DNA of 64,000 bases from Lachnospiraceae bacterium (GTDB taxonomy: Bacteria > Bacillota > Clostridia > Lachnospirales > Lachnospiraceae): the NCBI GenBank assembly GCA_017626325.1, contig JAGAIZ010000060.1, positions 1-64,000 on the forward strand. Direction: 5' to 3'. The notes beneath the pieces were generated by a model, which did no database searches, was not told where the DNA came from, and saw only the letters and a list, made by a program, of their open reading frames with translations. The translations under genes and the position numbers were made by a program. Shown piece after piece: positions 15,944-24,816 of the stretch. Numbering within the stretch: the first letter of the stretch is position 1; each line of letters begins with the position of its first letter.

Positions 15944-17702
15944 TTCTTATAAAGAAGACGAGCAGAGCGTAGAGAGAAGCAAGGTACAGACCTTAAAGCG
16001 TCTTTTTTCTTACCTGCTTGCCTATAAATGGCAGCTTCTTCTGGTGCTTGTGATCATGGGATACGGCGTGGCGGTCAGCCTGATCAATCCTCTCATTATG
16101 GAATCGGCGATCGACGACTATATCGCGGTAAAGGATGTCCCGGGTCTGTATCGTCTGCTGGGAATCGCCCTCGGCTTAAATCTGGCGCTGGTGATCATGG
16201 TGAAGCTTCGTATGTATATTATGGCGAAGGTCTGCAACAGGATTCTCTTAACGATCAGACAGGAACTGTACACGCATATTCAGAAGCTGGACTTTCAGTT
16301 CTTCGATAGCAGACCTGCAGGTAAGATCTTATCCCGTATCATAGGCGATATCAATTCTCTGAAGGATGTGCTGTCTAACTGTGTGACGACACTGATCCCG
16401 GACGGTTTTACGGTTGTGGCGGTAGTCGCTATTATGGTCTGGAAGAATCCGAAGCTTGCATTTGCCTCGATGCTGACGATTCCCTTTATGGCGGCGGCTA
16501 CTTTCTATATAGAATATAAGGCGCATCCGCGCTGGCAGAGCTTCCGTAAGAAGTCGGCGAATTTGAATGCCTTTATTCATGAAGATATGGCGGGTATGCG
16601 CATTATTCACAGCTTTCATGCACAGCGGGAGACGGAAGAGACCTTTGACACACTCCTGCAGGAGCACCGGACTTCCTTCATCTGGGCGGTACGGATGAGC
16701 GACGCGTTCGGTTCCGTCATCGATCTGTCCTGGGGCCTGGGCTGTATTCTGCTCTATTTTACAGGCATAGTGATTCTTGGGGCAGATCAGGTGTCGGTCG
16801 GCGTTTTTATTGCGTTTGGCACTTATCTGAATATGTTCTGGCAGCCGATTCATAATATCAGCAATTTCTATAATCAGTTGGTGACGAATATAGCGGGCGC
16901 TGAGAGAATCTTCGAGATACTCGATACGCCTCCGGCGGTTGCCGACGGGGAGCATGTAGGGACGATGCCGCAGATTATGGGAGAAGTAGTTTTTGAACAC
17001 GTGAACTTCTCTTATGACGATAAGGTGAAGGTGCTGGATGATGTGAGCTTTACGATCAGACCGGGCGAGACGATTGCGCTTGTGGGTCCCACAGGAGCGG
17101 GCAAATCGACGATCGTCAATCTGATCAGCCGTTTCTATGATGTACAGGAGGGTAAGGTACGAATCGACGGCCATGACGTGAAGGACGTCTCGATTGAGAG
17201 CCTTCGCAGTCAGATGGGGATCATGACGCAGGATAATTTTCTGTTTTCCGGCTCGATCAGGGATAATATACGTTATGGGAAGCTGGACGCTACGGAAGAA
17301 GAGATTGTGGCGGCCGCCAAAGCGGTCAACGCCCATGATTTCATCATGAAGCTTGACAAAGGTTATGACACGGAACTGTCAGAGCGGAGCGGCGGACTCT
17401 CTATCGGGCAGAAGCAGCTTCTGGCTTTTGCCAGAACGATGGTGTCTGATCCCAAAATATTGATTCTGGACGAGGCGACTTCCAGTATCGATACGAAGAC
17501 GGAGCTTCTTGTGCAGGAGGGGATCGAGCATCTGCTGGCGGGCAGGACCTCTTTCGTGATCGCGCATAGACTGTCCACAATCCAGAAGGCGGACCGCATC
17601 TTTGTGGTGGATGACGGCAGAATTATGGAGGAGGGCAATGCCGCAGAGCTGATGAAAAAGAAAGGCATGTATTACCAGCTTTATATGGCGCAGTTTGGAT
17701 GA
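15933..17702 (+). CDS. ABC exporter half-transporter, subunit 2
   Basis: A 589-residue permease-ATPase, partner of the previous gene. It has six membrane helices, Walker A GPTGAGKST, an altered signature LSIGQKQLLAFAR and Walker B ILILDEATSSIDT. GTG 15933 is preferred because GAAGGTG lies just upstream; GTG 15924 is possible. The start lies within the end of subunit 1, indicating coupled translation. Both halves keep the catalytic glutamate region differently (DDSTS versus DEATS), which suggests one degenerate and one consensus ATPase site, as in many heterodimeric exporters. Confidence 0.88.
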   Translation: MAYNSYKEDEQSVERSKVQTLKRLFSYLLAYKWQLLLVLVIMGYGVAVSLINPLIMESAIDDYIAVKDVPGLYRLLGIALGLNLALVIMVKLRMYIMAKVCNRILLTIRQELYTHIQKLDFQFFDSRPAGKILSRIIGDINSLKDVLSNCVTTLIPDGFTVVAVVAIMVWKNPKLAFASMLTIPFMAAATFYIEYKAHPRWQSFRKKSANLNAFIHEDMAGMRIIHSFHAQRETEETFDTLLQEHRTSFIWAVRMSDAFGSVIDLSWGLGCILLYFTGIVILGADQVSVGVFIAFGTYLNMFWQPIHNISNFYNQLVTNIAGAERIFEILDTPPAVADGEHVGTMPQIMGEVVFEHVNFSYDDKVKVLDDVSFTIRPGETIALVGPTGAGKSTIVNLISRFYDVQEGKVRIDGHDVKDVSIESLRSQMGIMTQDNFLFSGSIRDNIRYGKLDATEEEIVAAAKAVNAHDFIMKLDKGYDTELSERSGGLSIGQKQLLAFARTMVSDPKILILDEATSSIDTKTELLVQEGIEHLLAGRTSFVIAHRLSTIQKADRIFVVDDGRIMEEGNAAELMKKKGMYYQLYMAQFG

Positions 17703-17761
17703 GTATTATGTACAAAGGAAGTGCCTCAAACAGGACAAAGTGCCGATTTTGCTCCGGCATG

Positions 17762-17789
17762 TTGACAAGATACAAAATTACTTTATAAT
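17762..17789 (+). promoter_or_regulatory. Promoter of the lacI-type regulator
   Basis: TTGACA (17762-17767), 16-bp spacer, TATAAT (17784-17789), a near-ideal promoter. Confidence 0.75.
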
Positions 17790-17807
17790 TTAAGTAGATT
17801 ACTTAAA
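17789..17807. promoter_or_regulatory. Operator-like palindrome at the lacI start point
   Basis: TTTAAGTAGATTACTTAAA is an inverted repeat of 8 bp arms around a 3-bp centre. It begins at the last base of the -10, a typical place for repressor binding. A related TTAACTT/AAGTTAA palindrome lies at the transporter promoter (20058). Confidence 0.55.
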
Positions 17808-17863
17808 AATTAGTAGGTATATTTTGCAGTTTATGCAAATATCTTGCGCGGAAGAGGGATGAA

Positions 17864-18892
17864 ATGGCTAAGGCAGTTAAAATGGCGGATATCGCCAAAG
17901 TAATGGGCGTCAGTACGGTGACGGTATCGAAAGCACTATCTGATCAGAAGGGCGTCAGCGAGGAGCTTCGTGCGAAGATCAAGAGGCAGGCGGAGGAGAT
18001 GGGTTATAAAACGGCACAGGCCGTCAGCCAGGAAAGGGCGAAGACGAACGCGGGCTATAATATCGGCGTGCTCGTGTCTGACCGTTTCCTTGATAAATAC
18101 GATGCTTTCTATCTGAAGCTGTATCAGGAAGTGACGATTGCGGCACTGCAGAGAGGATGCTTTACGATGCTGGAGATCTTATCGGCGGCTGATGAAGAAC
18201 GCCGGATTATGCCTAAGCTTGTGCAGGAGAAGAAAGCGGAGGGACTGGTGATTATCGGAAGGATGCATCAGGAGTACCTGCAGGAACTGGAGCAGCAGGC
18301 GGTAGTTCCCCTGATTTATCTGGATTTCAGGAACCGGTCCGCAGACTGTGACGCGGTGGTGTCTGACAGTTACAGCGGCATGTATGCGATGACGAATTAT
18401 CTGTTTGAGATGGGACATAGAGATATTGCGTTTGTGGGCAACGTACTTTTCACAGAGAGCATTACTGACCGGTATTTCGGTTACGTGAAGGCGCTCTATG
18501 AGCATGGCATAGAGGTGAATCCGGAATGGGTGATTAACGACAGGAATCCGGAGACAGGCAGATCAGACAGAGATTTTGAATGGAAGCTTCCGGCGAAGAT
18601 GCCGACGGCTTTCGTATGCAACAATGATGTGGCGGCGGCGCGGCTTGTAAGCAGGCTGGAACAGGAAGGCTATCGTGTGCCCCAGGATATTTCAGTGGTG
18701 GGCTACGATAATTATCAGCCGCCCGGATTATGCGATATCAGAATCACGACCTACGAGGTAGATATGCAGGAGATGGCGAGGCATACGGTCAAGAAGATGA
18801 TACGCAAGCTTTCCGGTGAGAATTATAAGCAGAGCATGATGATCGTGAGCGGTAAGATCGTATATAAAGAGAGTGTGGCGCGTCACGAATGA
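17864..18892 (+). CDS. LacI family transcriptional regulator
   Basis: A 342-residue repressor. The N-terminal helix-turn-helix and hinge (MADIAKVMGVSTVTVSKAL, residues 7-25) are textbook LacI; residues 60-340 form the sugar-binding domain, with YFGYVKALYEHGI and VVGYDNYQPPG blocks. It probably senses a mannoside-derived sugar and controls the transporter operon starting at 20121, and itself through the palindrome at its start point. Its last 10 bp overlap the convergent AraC gene inside a hairpin. Confidence 0.9.
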   Translation: MAKAVKMADIAKVMGVSTVTVSKALSDQKGVSEELRAKIKRQAEEMGYKTAQAVSQERAKTNAGYNIGVLVSDRFLDKYDAFYLKLYQEVTIAALQRGCFTMLEILSAADEERRIMPKLVQEKKAEGLVIIGRMHQEYLQELEQQAVVPLIYLDFRNRSADCDAVVSDSYSGMYAMTNYLFEMGHRDIAFVGNVLFTESITDRYFGYVKALYEHGIEVNPEWVINDRNPETGRSDRDFEWKLPAKMPTAFVCNNDVAAARLVSRLEQEGYRVPQDISVVGYDNYQPPGLCDIRITTYEVDMQEMARHTVKKMIRKLSGENYKQSMMIVSGKIVYKESVARHE

Positions 18893-18897
18893 CGCGC
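18878..18897. terminator. Hairpin covering both convergent stop codons
   Basis: GCGCGTCA-CGAA-TGACGCGC is a perfect 8-bp stem. It contains the stop codons of both lacI and araC genes. There is no T-tract on either side, so a role in termination is inferred from position. Confidence 0.5.
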
Positions 18898-19782
18898 TTC
18901 ACGATAAGCCTGGGGCGTCATGCCGTATTCCTTTTTAAACAGATTGATAAAATGATTCGTATTTTCATATCCTACTTCCAGCGCAATCTCGTGAATCCGC
19001 TTGTCGCTGGAAAATAACAGGTTCACAGCGGATTTTAGTCTCTTTTTGTTCAGATATTTCAGCGGAGGAACACCAAAGGTTTTGGAGAATTCGTGGCAAA
19101 TCCTGTATTTACTCATGTGATAGCGTTTCTCCAGATCGTCAAGCCGCAGAGGCTCGGCGTAAGAGGTATCAAGATATCTTTTTATTTCCAGCAGGTAAGG
19201 AGCGCATTTCGTATCATTTCCTTTCAGATCGTAATATTCCAGCCAGAGAGAGGTCATAATGTCTGTCAGCAGCCCGGCGTCTGTCAGTTTGTTGTACAGA
19301 CTGGCGGATGTACCGCCTTCCAGAAGCTGTCTTAAGCCTCTTAGAACGGGAGAATAGGGGGAGAGGGGATGGAGCAGGGCATTCTCAAAGGGAACCAGAG
19401 CAGATAATTGTGTGAAAAGATCTCCCCGCACCATAAAGATTATGTAACGCCAGGGAAAGAGAGCAGGTTCCAGTGTAAAGGAAGAGGGATTGCAGTCCAG
19501 ATACAAAAGCATATTTTCCTCTAAGGAAAAAGTCCTGGTGCGCAGCCGCAGAACGCCGGCTCCGCTTGTGGTATAGAGCAGCAGGCAGCAGTTCATGGGC
19601 TTGAACGTGAAGCTATGTCCGGACACGATCTCGACGCTTCCGCCGCTGAGTACGGTAGGAAGCGAATCGGCCGTCGCATCCAGCAGTTCATAGAAATTAC
19701 CTGTGATGAAGTCTGCAGAGCATCCGGCGGGAAGGGCAGGCGTCACGGTCAGGGCTTGTTCGTAGTACTTCAGAAGATTCAT
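18883..19782 (-). CDS. AraC family transcriptional regulator
   Basis: A 299-residue regulator. Residues about 20-150 form a cupin-like sugar-sensing domain; the C-terminal 100 residues carry two helix-turn-helix motifs (LRLDDLEKRYHMSKYRICHE and IHEIALEVGYENTNHFINLF). It is divergent from the mannoside transporter operon, the typical place for its activator. Tandem 13-bp direct repeats with 20-bp period at 19993-20025 fit AraC-type half-sites next to the transporter -35. Its own promoter is at 19836-19864. Confidence 0.9.
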   Translation of the reverse strand: MNLLKYYEQALTVTPALPAGCSADFITGNFYELLDATADSLPTVLSGGSVEIVSGHSFTFKPMNCCLLLYTTSGAGVLRLRTRTFSLEENMLLYLDCNPSSFTLEPALFPWRYIIFMVRGDLFTQLSALVPFENALLHPLSPYSPVLRGLRQLLEGGTSASLYNKLTDAGLLTDIMTSLWLEYYDLKGNDTKCAPYLLEIKRYLDTSYAEPLRLDDLEKRYHMSKYRICHEFSKTFGVPPLKYLNKKRLKSAVNLLFSSDKRIHEIALEVGYENTNHFINLFKKEYGMTPQAYREARHS

Positions 19783-19835
19783 TGTGGTTATGCTCCTTAG
19801 TTAAAAATCTTTTCTATAACAATATTAACATACTT

Positions 19836-19864
19836 TATATAAATAGAAAAGAGTAGTTTGTTAA
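19836..19864 (-). promoter_or_regulatory. Promoter of the AraC regulator gene
   Basis: Read on the minus strand: TTAACA (19864-19859), 17-bp spacer, TATATA (19841-19836). A TTACTTAA sequence overlaps the -35. Confidence 0.55.
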
Positions 19865-19884
19865 GTAAATGATTAAAATTAGGC

Positions 19885-19903
19885 TAAAATAAAGTTTATT
19901 TTA
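19885..19903. promoter_or_regulatory. 19-bp perfect palindrome
   Basis: TAAAATAAAGTTTATTTTA, arms of 9 bp around one G. It lies between the divergent promoters and is a candidate regulator site. Confidence 0.5.
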
Positions 19904-19992
19904 ATTTATTAGCTATTATGTGACATAAAAATTATTGTACACTTTGCACAAAAAAAGATAAAAGAAAATGGTAAAATAGCAGAAAGATACAA

Positions 19993-20025
19993 AATAAGCA
20001 ATAATGATACATAATACGCAATAAT
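19993..20025. promoter_or_regulatory. Tandem direct repeats, candidate AraC-type sites
   Basis: AATAAGCAATAAT (19993-20005) and AATACGCAATAAT (20013-20025) differ at one base and start 20 bp apart, about two helical turns. The second ends 2 bp before the -35, as at class II activator promoters. Confidence 0.5.
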
Positions 20026-20027
20026 AA

Positions 20028-20058
20028 TTGATGATTAAAATATAAAGTAATGTATACT
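20028..20058 (+). promoter_or_regulatory. Promoter of the mannoside transporter operon
   Basis: TTGATG (20028-20033), 19-bp spacer, TATACT (20053-20058). The long spacer suggests activator dependence. Confidence 0.45.
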
Positions 20059-20072
20059 TAACTTAAAGTTAA
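20058..20072. promoter_or_regulatory. Operator-like palindrome after the transporter -10
   Basis: TTAACTTAAAGTTAA, 7-bp arms around one A, overlapping the end of the -10. The position mirrors the palindrome at the lacI promoter, so LacI-type repression is the simplest reading. Confidence 0.5.
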
Positions 20073-20120
20073 TCAATTAACTAAGCAAATATTAAAAACA
20101 AATTAAAGGAGGAAATTATT

Positions 20121-21563
20121 ATGAAACTGAAGAAAGTTTTGGCGCTTACTTTAGCGGCAGCCATGACATTCTCATTAGCAGGATGCGGCGGCACAGAGGA
20201 TGCTTCTACAGAAGCGCCGGCGGCGGATGACGCTGCAGCAGAAGAAGCGGCGGCAGACGACGCGGAGGAAGAAGAGACAGCGGCTCCTGCTGAGACAGGC
20301 GGACTGACCTATGCTTCCATCAATCTTGGTGAGGACTACACAGATATTACCACAACGATCAAGTTCATCCATCACAAGACAGACCGTGAGGAAGACGGCA
20401 CTATGGCAGATCTGATTGCTAATTTCAATCAGGTATATCCGAATATCACGGTTGAGACGGAGGGTATCACAGACTATGCGGAAGATTCCCTGCTTCGTCT
20501 TTCTACAGGAGACTGGGGCGACGTAATGTTTATCCCGGCAGTGGATGCGGCAGAGCTTCCTACATACTTTGTTCCTTACGGCACGGTAGACGAGATGAGC
20601 GAGTTGGTAAACTTCGCTGACCAGTGGAAGGACGCTGACGGCAACTGCTACGGCGTGGGCTACATGGGAAATGCACAGGGACTTCTCTATAATAAGAAAG
20701 TATTCTCTGACGCAGGCATTACAGAACTTCCGAAGACGCCCGACGAGTTTATCGCGGCACTGCAGGCGATCAAGGACAACACAGACGCGATTCCGTTATA
20801 CACCAACTATGCGGCAGGCTGGACCATGGGCGGTCAGTGGGACGCATACCTTGGCGCTATCACGACAGGTGATGAGACATGGTTAAATCAGAAGTTCGTT
20901 CATACCGCAGAGCCTTTTGCGGATAACGGCGACGGTACAGGCGCATATGCTTTATACAAGATTCTGTATGACGCGGTTGCACAGGGACTGATCGAGGATG
21001 ACTATACAACGACTGACTGGGAAGGCTGCAAGGGCATGATCAATAACGGCGAGATCGGCTGCATGGTACTTGGTTCCTGGGCAATCGCGCAGATGAAAGC
21101 GGCAGGCGACAACCCGGACGATATCGGATATATGCCTTTCCCGATTACAGTAGACGGTCAGCAGTATGCAACAGCAGGTCCTGACTACTGCTACGGCATT
21201 AACGTAAATGCGTCTGACGACAACAAAGCGGCTGCAATGGTATTCGTTAAGTGGATGGTTGAAGAGTCCGGCTGGTGTGATTTGGAAGGCGGATATCCGA
21301 TCTCCAAGACGGCAGATACCTCTTTCGTATTCGATGGTGTCAATATTGTGTCTAATGTTACCGCTCTTGCGGGTGAGGAAGATCTTATGAATGAGATGAA
21401 CGCTGAATCGGAGCTTTCCTTCAATGCAGGCGGCGACGCTAAGGTTCAGAAGATCGTTGAAGCGGCAGCGACAGGTTCTGAGAGCTTTGATGATATTATG
21501 GCAGACTGGACAGCTAAATGGAACGATGCGCAGGAAGAGTGCGGCGTTGAGGTTCTTTATTAA
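20121..21563 (+). CDS. Sugar ABC transporter substrate-binding lipoprotein
   Basis: A 480-residue extracellular solute-binding protein family 1 (CUT1 type). The signal peptide ends in lipobox SLAGC, followed by an Ala/Glu/Asp-rich linker to about residue 60. The fold is seen in blocks such as LIANFNQVYPNITVETEG and GYPISKTAD. AAAGGAGG precedes ATG 20121. Genes for two permeases follow, while no ATPase is in the operon, as usual for CUT1 systems sharing an MsmK-type ATPase. Neighbouring GH130 phosphorylases point to beta-manno-oligosaccharides as ligand. Confidence 0.88.
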   Translation: MKLKKVLALTLAAAMTFSLAGCGGTEDASTEAPAADDAAAEEAAADDAEEEETAAPAETGGLTYASINLGEDYTDITTTIKFIHHKTDREEDGTMADLIANFNQVYPNITVETEGITDYAEDSLLRLSTGDWGDVMFIPAVDAAELPTYFVPYGTVDEMSELVNFADQWKDADGNCYGVGYMGNAQGLLYNKKVFSDAGITELPKTPDEFIAALQAIKDNTDAIPLYTNYAAGWTMGGQWDAYLGAITTGDETWLNQKFVHTAEPFADNGDGTGAYALYKILYDAVAQGLIEDDYTTTDWEGCKGMINNGEIGCMVLGSWAIAQMKAAGDNPDDIGYMPFPITVDGQQYATAGPDYCYGINVNASDDNKAAAMVFVKWMVEESGWCDLEGGYPISKTADTSFVFDGVNIVSNVTALAGEEDLMNEMNAESELSFNAGGDAKVQKIVEAAATGSESFDDIMADWTAKWNDAQEECGVEVLY

Positions 21564-21605
21564 GAAGTATCCAGAAATAGAAGGTTGATTTGTGAGTGAA
21601 TATCC

Positions 21606-21638
21606 GGGCCGGAGGTGAGACGATTCTCTCCGGCCCCG
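21606..21638 (+). promoter_or_regulatory. Intra-operon hairpin between binding protein and permease genes
   Basis: GGGCCGGAG (21606-21614) pairs with CTCCGGCCC (21628-21636), with further C/G pairing outside. No T-tract follows. Position and build parallel the livJ-livH hairpin. Confidence 0.6.
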
Positions 21639-21660
21639 GGTTCTTGGGAGGAAAGAGTGT

Positions 21661-22677
21661 ATGGCAGCAATGACTCAGACGGCAGGCAGTGCCGGAGGAA
21701 AGAAAAAGAGAACATTTGGGGAGTGGGCAAGAAGCAGAGACGGACAGAAAGTGTTTGTAATGATCGCGTTCATGATTGTACCGCTTGTTTTGCTATTTGT
21801 TTTTACATATCTGCCTTTTGCGGAAATGTTCGGATTCAGTTTCTATAAGATGAAATATATCGGAGAAAGAAAATTCGTAGGACTTGACAATTATCTCAAA
21901 GTATTCGAGAGGGACGACTGCTTCGGCGCTTTGAAGCTGAGCTTATACTATATGGTCGGTTCTGTCGTACAGCTTGTGCTTGCGCTGTATCTGGCGACTG
22001 TATTAAGCTTTAAGGTAAAGGGCGGCAGTATTTTTAAGGGGTTTATGTTTTTCCCTTATCTGATCAATGGTATTGCGATTGGTTTTATTTTTAAATTTTT
22101 CTACACCAGAGGATTCGTATTAGATACAGTACTTCAGTGGTGTGGTTTTGAACTTGAAAATCTTCCATATTGGTTAAAGGACCAGAGTATTAACAATATA
22201 TCTCTGGTAGGCACGTCGGTATGGCGTTATTTCGGACAGAATATGGTGCTTTTCATCGGCGCGATCATGTCCGTTGACGGCGAGCTGTATGAAGCGGCCA
22301 TGCTGGACGGAGCCAATAAATTCCAGCAGTTTATCTATATTATCCTGCCGAGCATTAAAACGATTATCACCTTAAATGTGATTCTGTCTATCACGGGTTC
22401 CTTAAGCGCGTTCGAACCGCCTTATGTTATTACAAGCGGCGCTAACGGAACAGGCACTTATTTCGTCATCATGCACGAGATAGCGCATACCCAGCAGAAG
22501 GTAGGCTTGGCTTCCGCGATGGCGATCGTACTGTTAATGATTATCTTTGCGGCGACGATTTTACAGAAGCTGTTCTTCAAGTATGTATTTAAGAGCGCGG
22601 AAGACGAGAACTTAAACGCGACGGCGAAACGTGATAAGAAACTTGCTAAAATGGCGCAGAGAAAGGCGGGGAGATAA
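21661..22677 (+). CDS. Sugar ABC transporter permease (MalF-like)
   Basis: A 338-residue membrane protein with a soluble N-terminus of about 35 residues and six membrane helices. The binding-protein-dependent transport motif EAAMLDGANKFQQFIYIILP contacts the shared ATPase. GGGAGGAAAGAG precedes ATG 21661. It ends one base before the second permease gene. Confidence 0.9.
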   Translation: MAAMTQTAGSAGGKKKRTFGEWARSRDGQKVFVMIAFMIVPLVLLFVFTYLPFAEMFGFSFYKMKYIGERKFVGLDNYLKVFERDDCFGALKLSLYYMVGSVVQLVLALYLATVLSFKVKGGSIFKGFMFFPYLINGIAIGFIFKFFYTRGFVLDTVLQWCGFELENLPYWLKDQSINNISLVGTSVWRYFGQNMVLFIGAIMSVDGELYEAAMLDGANKFQQFIYIILPSIKTIITLNVILSITGSLSAFEPPYVITSGANGTGTYFVIMHEIAHTQQKVGLASAMAIVLLMIIFAATILQKLFFKYVFKSAEDENLNATAKRDKKLAKMAQRKAGR

Positions 22678-23526
22678 ATGACAATCGTACAGAAAATCGT
22701 AAAATATGCAGGTATTTTCGTGAAATACTTTTCCTTGGTATTCTTCTCTTTCGTAGCGGTCCTGCCGATTATATCCTGCGTGATTACGGCGTTTAAGACG
22801 GATACGGAGTATCAGCAGACCAATGTAATGACACTGCCGGAGAGCTGGCTTAACTTTGATAATTTTGTGAACGCGTTCCAGAAAGCGAACATGGGCAGAG
22901 CGTTTATTAACTCCACGATTATTCTTGTCTGTGTGCTTGTAGTATCCGTGCTGGTAGGTACGCAGCTTGCCTATGTGCTGAACCGTTTCAAATTCCCGGG
23001 CAACGGGCTGATTCGTAATCTGTTCCTGTTTGCGACCTTACTTCCGGGCGTTGCCATGCAGGTTGCTGTTTATGAGATTATGTATAATTTACATTTCATT
23101 AATTCCCTGATCGGCTACATCATCATGATGTGCGGAACGGACGTTATAGCGATTTACATATACATTCAGTTCTTTGAGAATATCTCTTATTCGCTGGATG
23201 AATCGGCAATTATGGACGGCGCTTCTTATTTTACAATCTTCTATAAGATTCTGCTGCCGCTCTTAAAGCCCGCAATCGTGACCTCCTGCATTCTCAAGGC
23301 GGTAGGCACTTATAACGAATATTATTCCGCAAACCTGTATTTGCAGGACAAAAAGGCGCTTCCTACTGTGGCAACTTCGCTGTACACCTTCGTGGGACCT
23401 CTGGGAAGTCAGTACAATCTGATCTGTGCCGGTGTTATTATATCCCTCCTGCCGGCGCTGATCGTGTTCATTACCTGTCAGAAGCAGATTTACAGCGGCC
23501 TTACGTCCGGTGCGGTCAAAGGCTGA
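22678..23526 (+). CDS. Sugar ABC transporter permease (MalG-like)
   Basis: A 282-residue permease with six membrane helices and the EAA-type loop DESAIMDGASYFTIFYKILL. It directly abuts the MalF-like gene (stop and start adjacent), so both are made in equal amounts. Together with the lipoprotein it forms the CUT1 importer of the locus. Confidence 0.9.
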   Translation: MTIVQKIVKYAGIFVKYFSLVFFSFVAVLPIISCVITAFKTDTEYQQTNVMTLPESWLNFDNFVNAFQKANMGRAFINSTIILVCVLVVSVLVGTQLAYVLNRFKFPGNGLIRNLFLFATLLPGVAMQVAVYEIMYNLHFINSLIGYIIMMCGTDVIAIYIYIQFFENISYSLDESAIMDGASYFTIFYKILLPLLKPAIVTSCILKAVGTYNEYYSANLYLQDKKALPTVATSLYTFVGPLGSQYNLICAGVIISLLPALIVFITCQKQIYSGLTSGAVKG

Positions 23527-23610
23527 CGGGAAGAGATAAGGCGCAAAGTACGCCGCTTGTGTAATGGGGAGTATAAATGATGATCAAAAAGGATATGAGA
23601 GGTATTGGAC

Positions 23611-24786
23611 ATGATGGTAGAGGAAATAAAGAAGCATCTGACGGAGTGCATTATTCCTTTCTGGAAAAAGTTAAGGGATGATGAGTTCGGCGGATACTAT
23701 GGATTCATGGATCATGATCTGAATGTTGATAAGATGGCTGTGAAGGGCTGTATTTTAAACAGCCGGATCACATGGTTTTTTGCAAATGCTTATATGCTCT
23801 TAAAGGACGAAAGTCTTTTAGAGGAGGCAAGGCATGGCTTTGCTTTTATGAAAGAGCATTGCATGGATAAAGAGAATGGAGGTATTTTCTGGTCGATTCA
23901 GTACAACGGAGAGCCGGAGGATACTACCAAACATACCTATAATCAGGCTTTTTCCATCTATGCTCTTTCCTCCTACTATGACGCGTCCAAAGACGAAGAG
24001 GCGCTTGCTATGGCAAAAGAACTGTTTCATTTGATTGAAGAGAAATGCACGGATGAGATAGGGTATAAAGAAGCGTTTGACAGACAGTTTCAGGAGATCG
24101 AGAACGATAAATTATCAGAAAACGGCGTGCTTGCCGATAAGACAATGAATACGCTGCTGCATGTATTCGAGGCGTATACGGAGCTGTATCGTGTGAGTCA
24201 TGATAAACAGGTAAAGGCGCGTCTTGAATGGATTATGGATACCATTGCGGAGAAGATCTATAACCCCAGGCTGCACCGTCAGGAAGTATTCTTCGACAGG
24301 GAAATGCATTCTATCCTGGATCTGCATTCCTATGGACACGATATTGAGACGGCATGGCTGCTTCGCAGAGGAACAGATATCCTGGACGAGAAGGCATATG
24401 AGGACAAAATGCTTCCTATTATTCTTGACTTGACCAGTCAAACCTATAAGGCTGCGTTTAACGGAGAGTCCCTTGCGAATGAATGTGAGAAAGGGGTCGT
24501 GGATCAGAATCGTATCTGGTGGGTACAGGCGGAGGCGGTCGTAGGCTTCTTAAACGGTTATTTGCTGATGCCGGAGCATATGGAATATCTGGAGGCCGCC
24601 AAAGCGGAATGGAACTTTATTAAGGAGCATCTGATTGATAAGCGTCCCGGTTCCGAGTGGTTCTGGGATGTGAACGCGGCGGGGGAGCCGGTCAGCGGCA
24701 AGCCCATCGTGGAACCCTGGAAGTGCCCGTACCATAACGGCAGAATGTGCCTGGAAGTGATGAAGCGGGGCGCGGCAATCGCATAA
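23611..24786 (+). CDS. Cellobiose 2-epimerase type AGE-family enzyme
   Basis: A 391-residue (alpha/alpha)6-barrel enzyme of the N-acylglucosamine 2-epimerase superfamily. The block SYGHDIETAWLL with His243, an upstream FFDREMHS and a C-terminal EWFWDV fit cellobiose 2-epimerases, which turn the reducing-end glucose of a beta-1,4-disaccharide into mannose and back. In mannan loci this converts mannobiose to mannosyl-glucose, the substrate of the GH130_1 enzyme encoded next. ATG 23611 is chosen because GAGAGG lies 8 bp upstream; TTG 23605 is the alternative. Confidence 0.85.
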   Translation: MMVEEIKKHLTECIIPFWKKLRDDEFGGYYGFMDHDLNVDKMAVKGCILNSRITWFFANAYMLLKDESLLEEARHGFAFMKEHCMDKENGGIFWSIQYNGEPEDTTKHTYNQAFSIYALSSYYDASKDEEALAMAKELFHLIEEKCTDEIGYKEAFDRQFQEIENDKLSENGVLADKTMNTLLHVFEAYTELYRVSHDKQVKARLEWIMDTIAEKIYNPRLHRQEVFFDREMHSILDLHSYGHDIETAWLLRRGTDILDEKAYEDKMLPIILDLTSQTYKAAFNGESLANECEKGVVDQNRIWWVQAEAVVGFLNGYLLMPEHMEYLEAAKAEWNFIKEHLIDKRPGSEWFWDVNAAGEPVSGKPIVEPWKCPYHNGRMCLEVMKRGAAIA

Positions 24787-24816
24787 ATAAGAGAAGAAAG
24801 GCGTGGTAGGAAGAAA

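Larger units (their letters stand above)
19783..20120. other. Divergent control region of araC and the mannoside operon
   Basis: A 338-bp very AT-rich region without genes. It holds the araC promoter (19836-19864), a 19-bp palindrome (19885-19903), 13-bp direct repeats (19993-20025), a plus-strand promoter (20028-20058) and a 15-bp palindrome (20058-20072). Confidence 0.7.

Noticed and set aside
16329-17336. Minus-strand ORF of 335 codons opposite the second ABC subunit
   Set aside because: Shadow frame of the transporter gene with biased His/Arg content and no ribosome site.
20121-23526. Broken sugar ABC transporter because no ATPase gene is present
   Set aside because: CUT1 importers of Firmicutes commonly share one MsmK-type ATPase encoded elsewhere.
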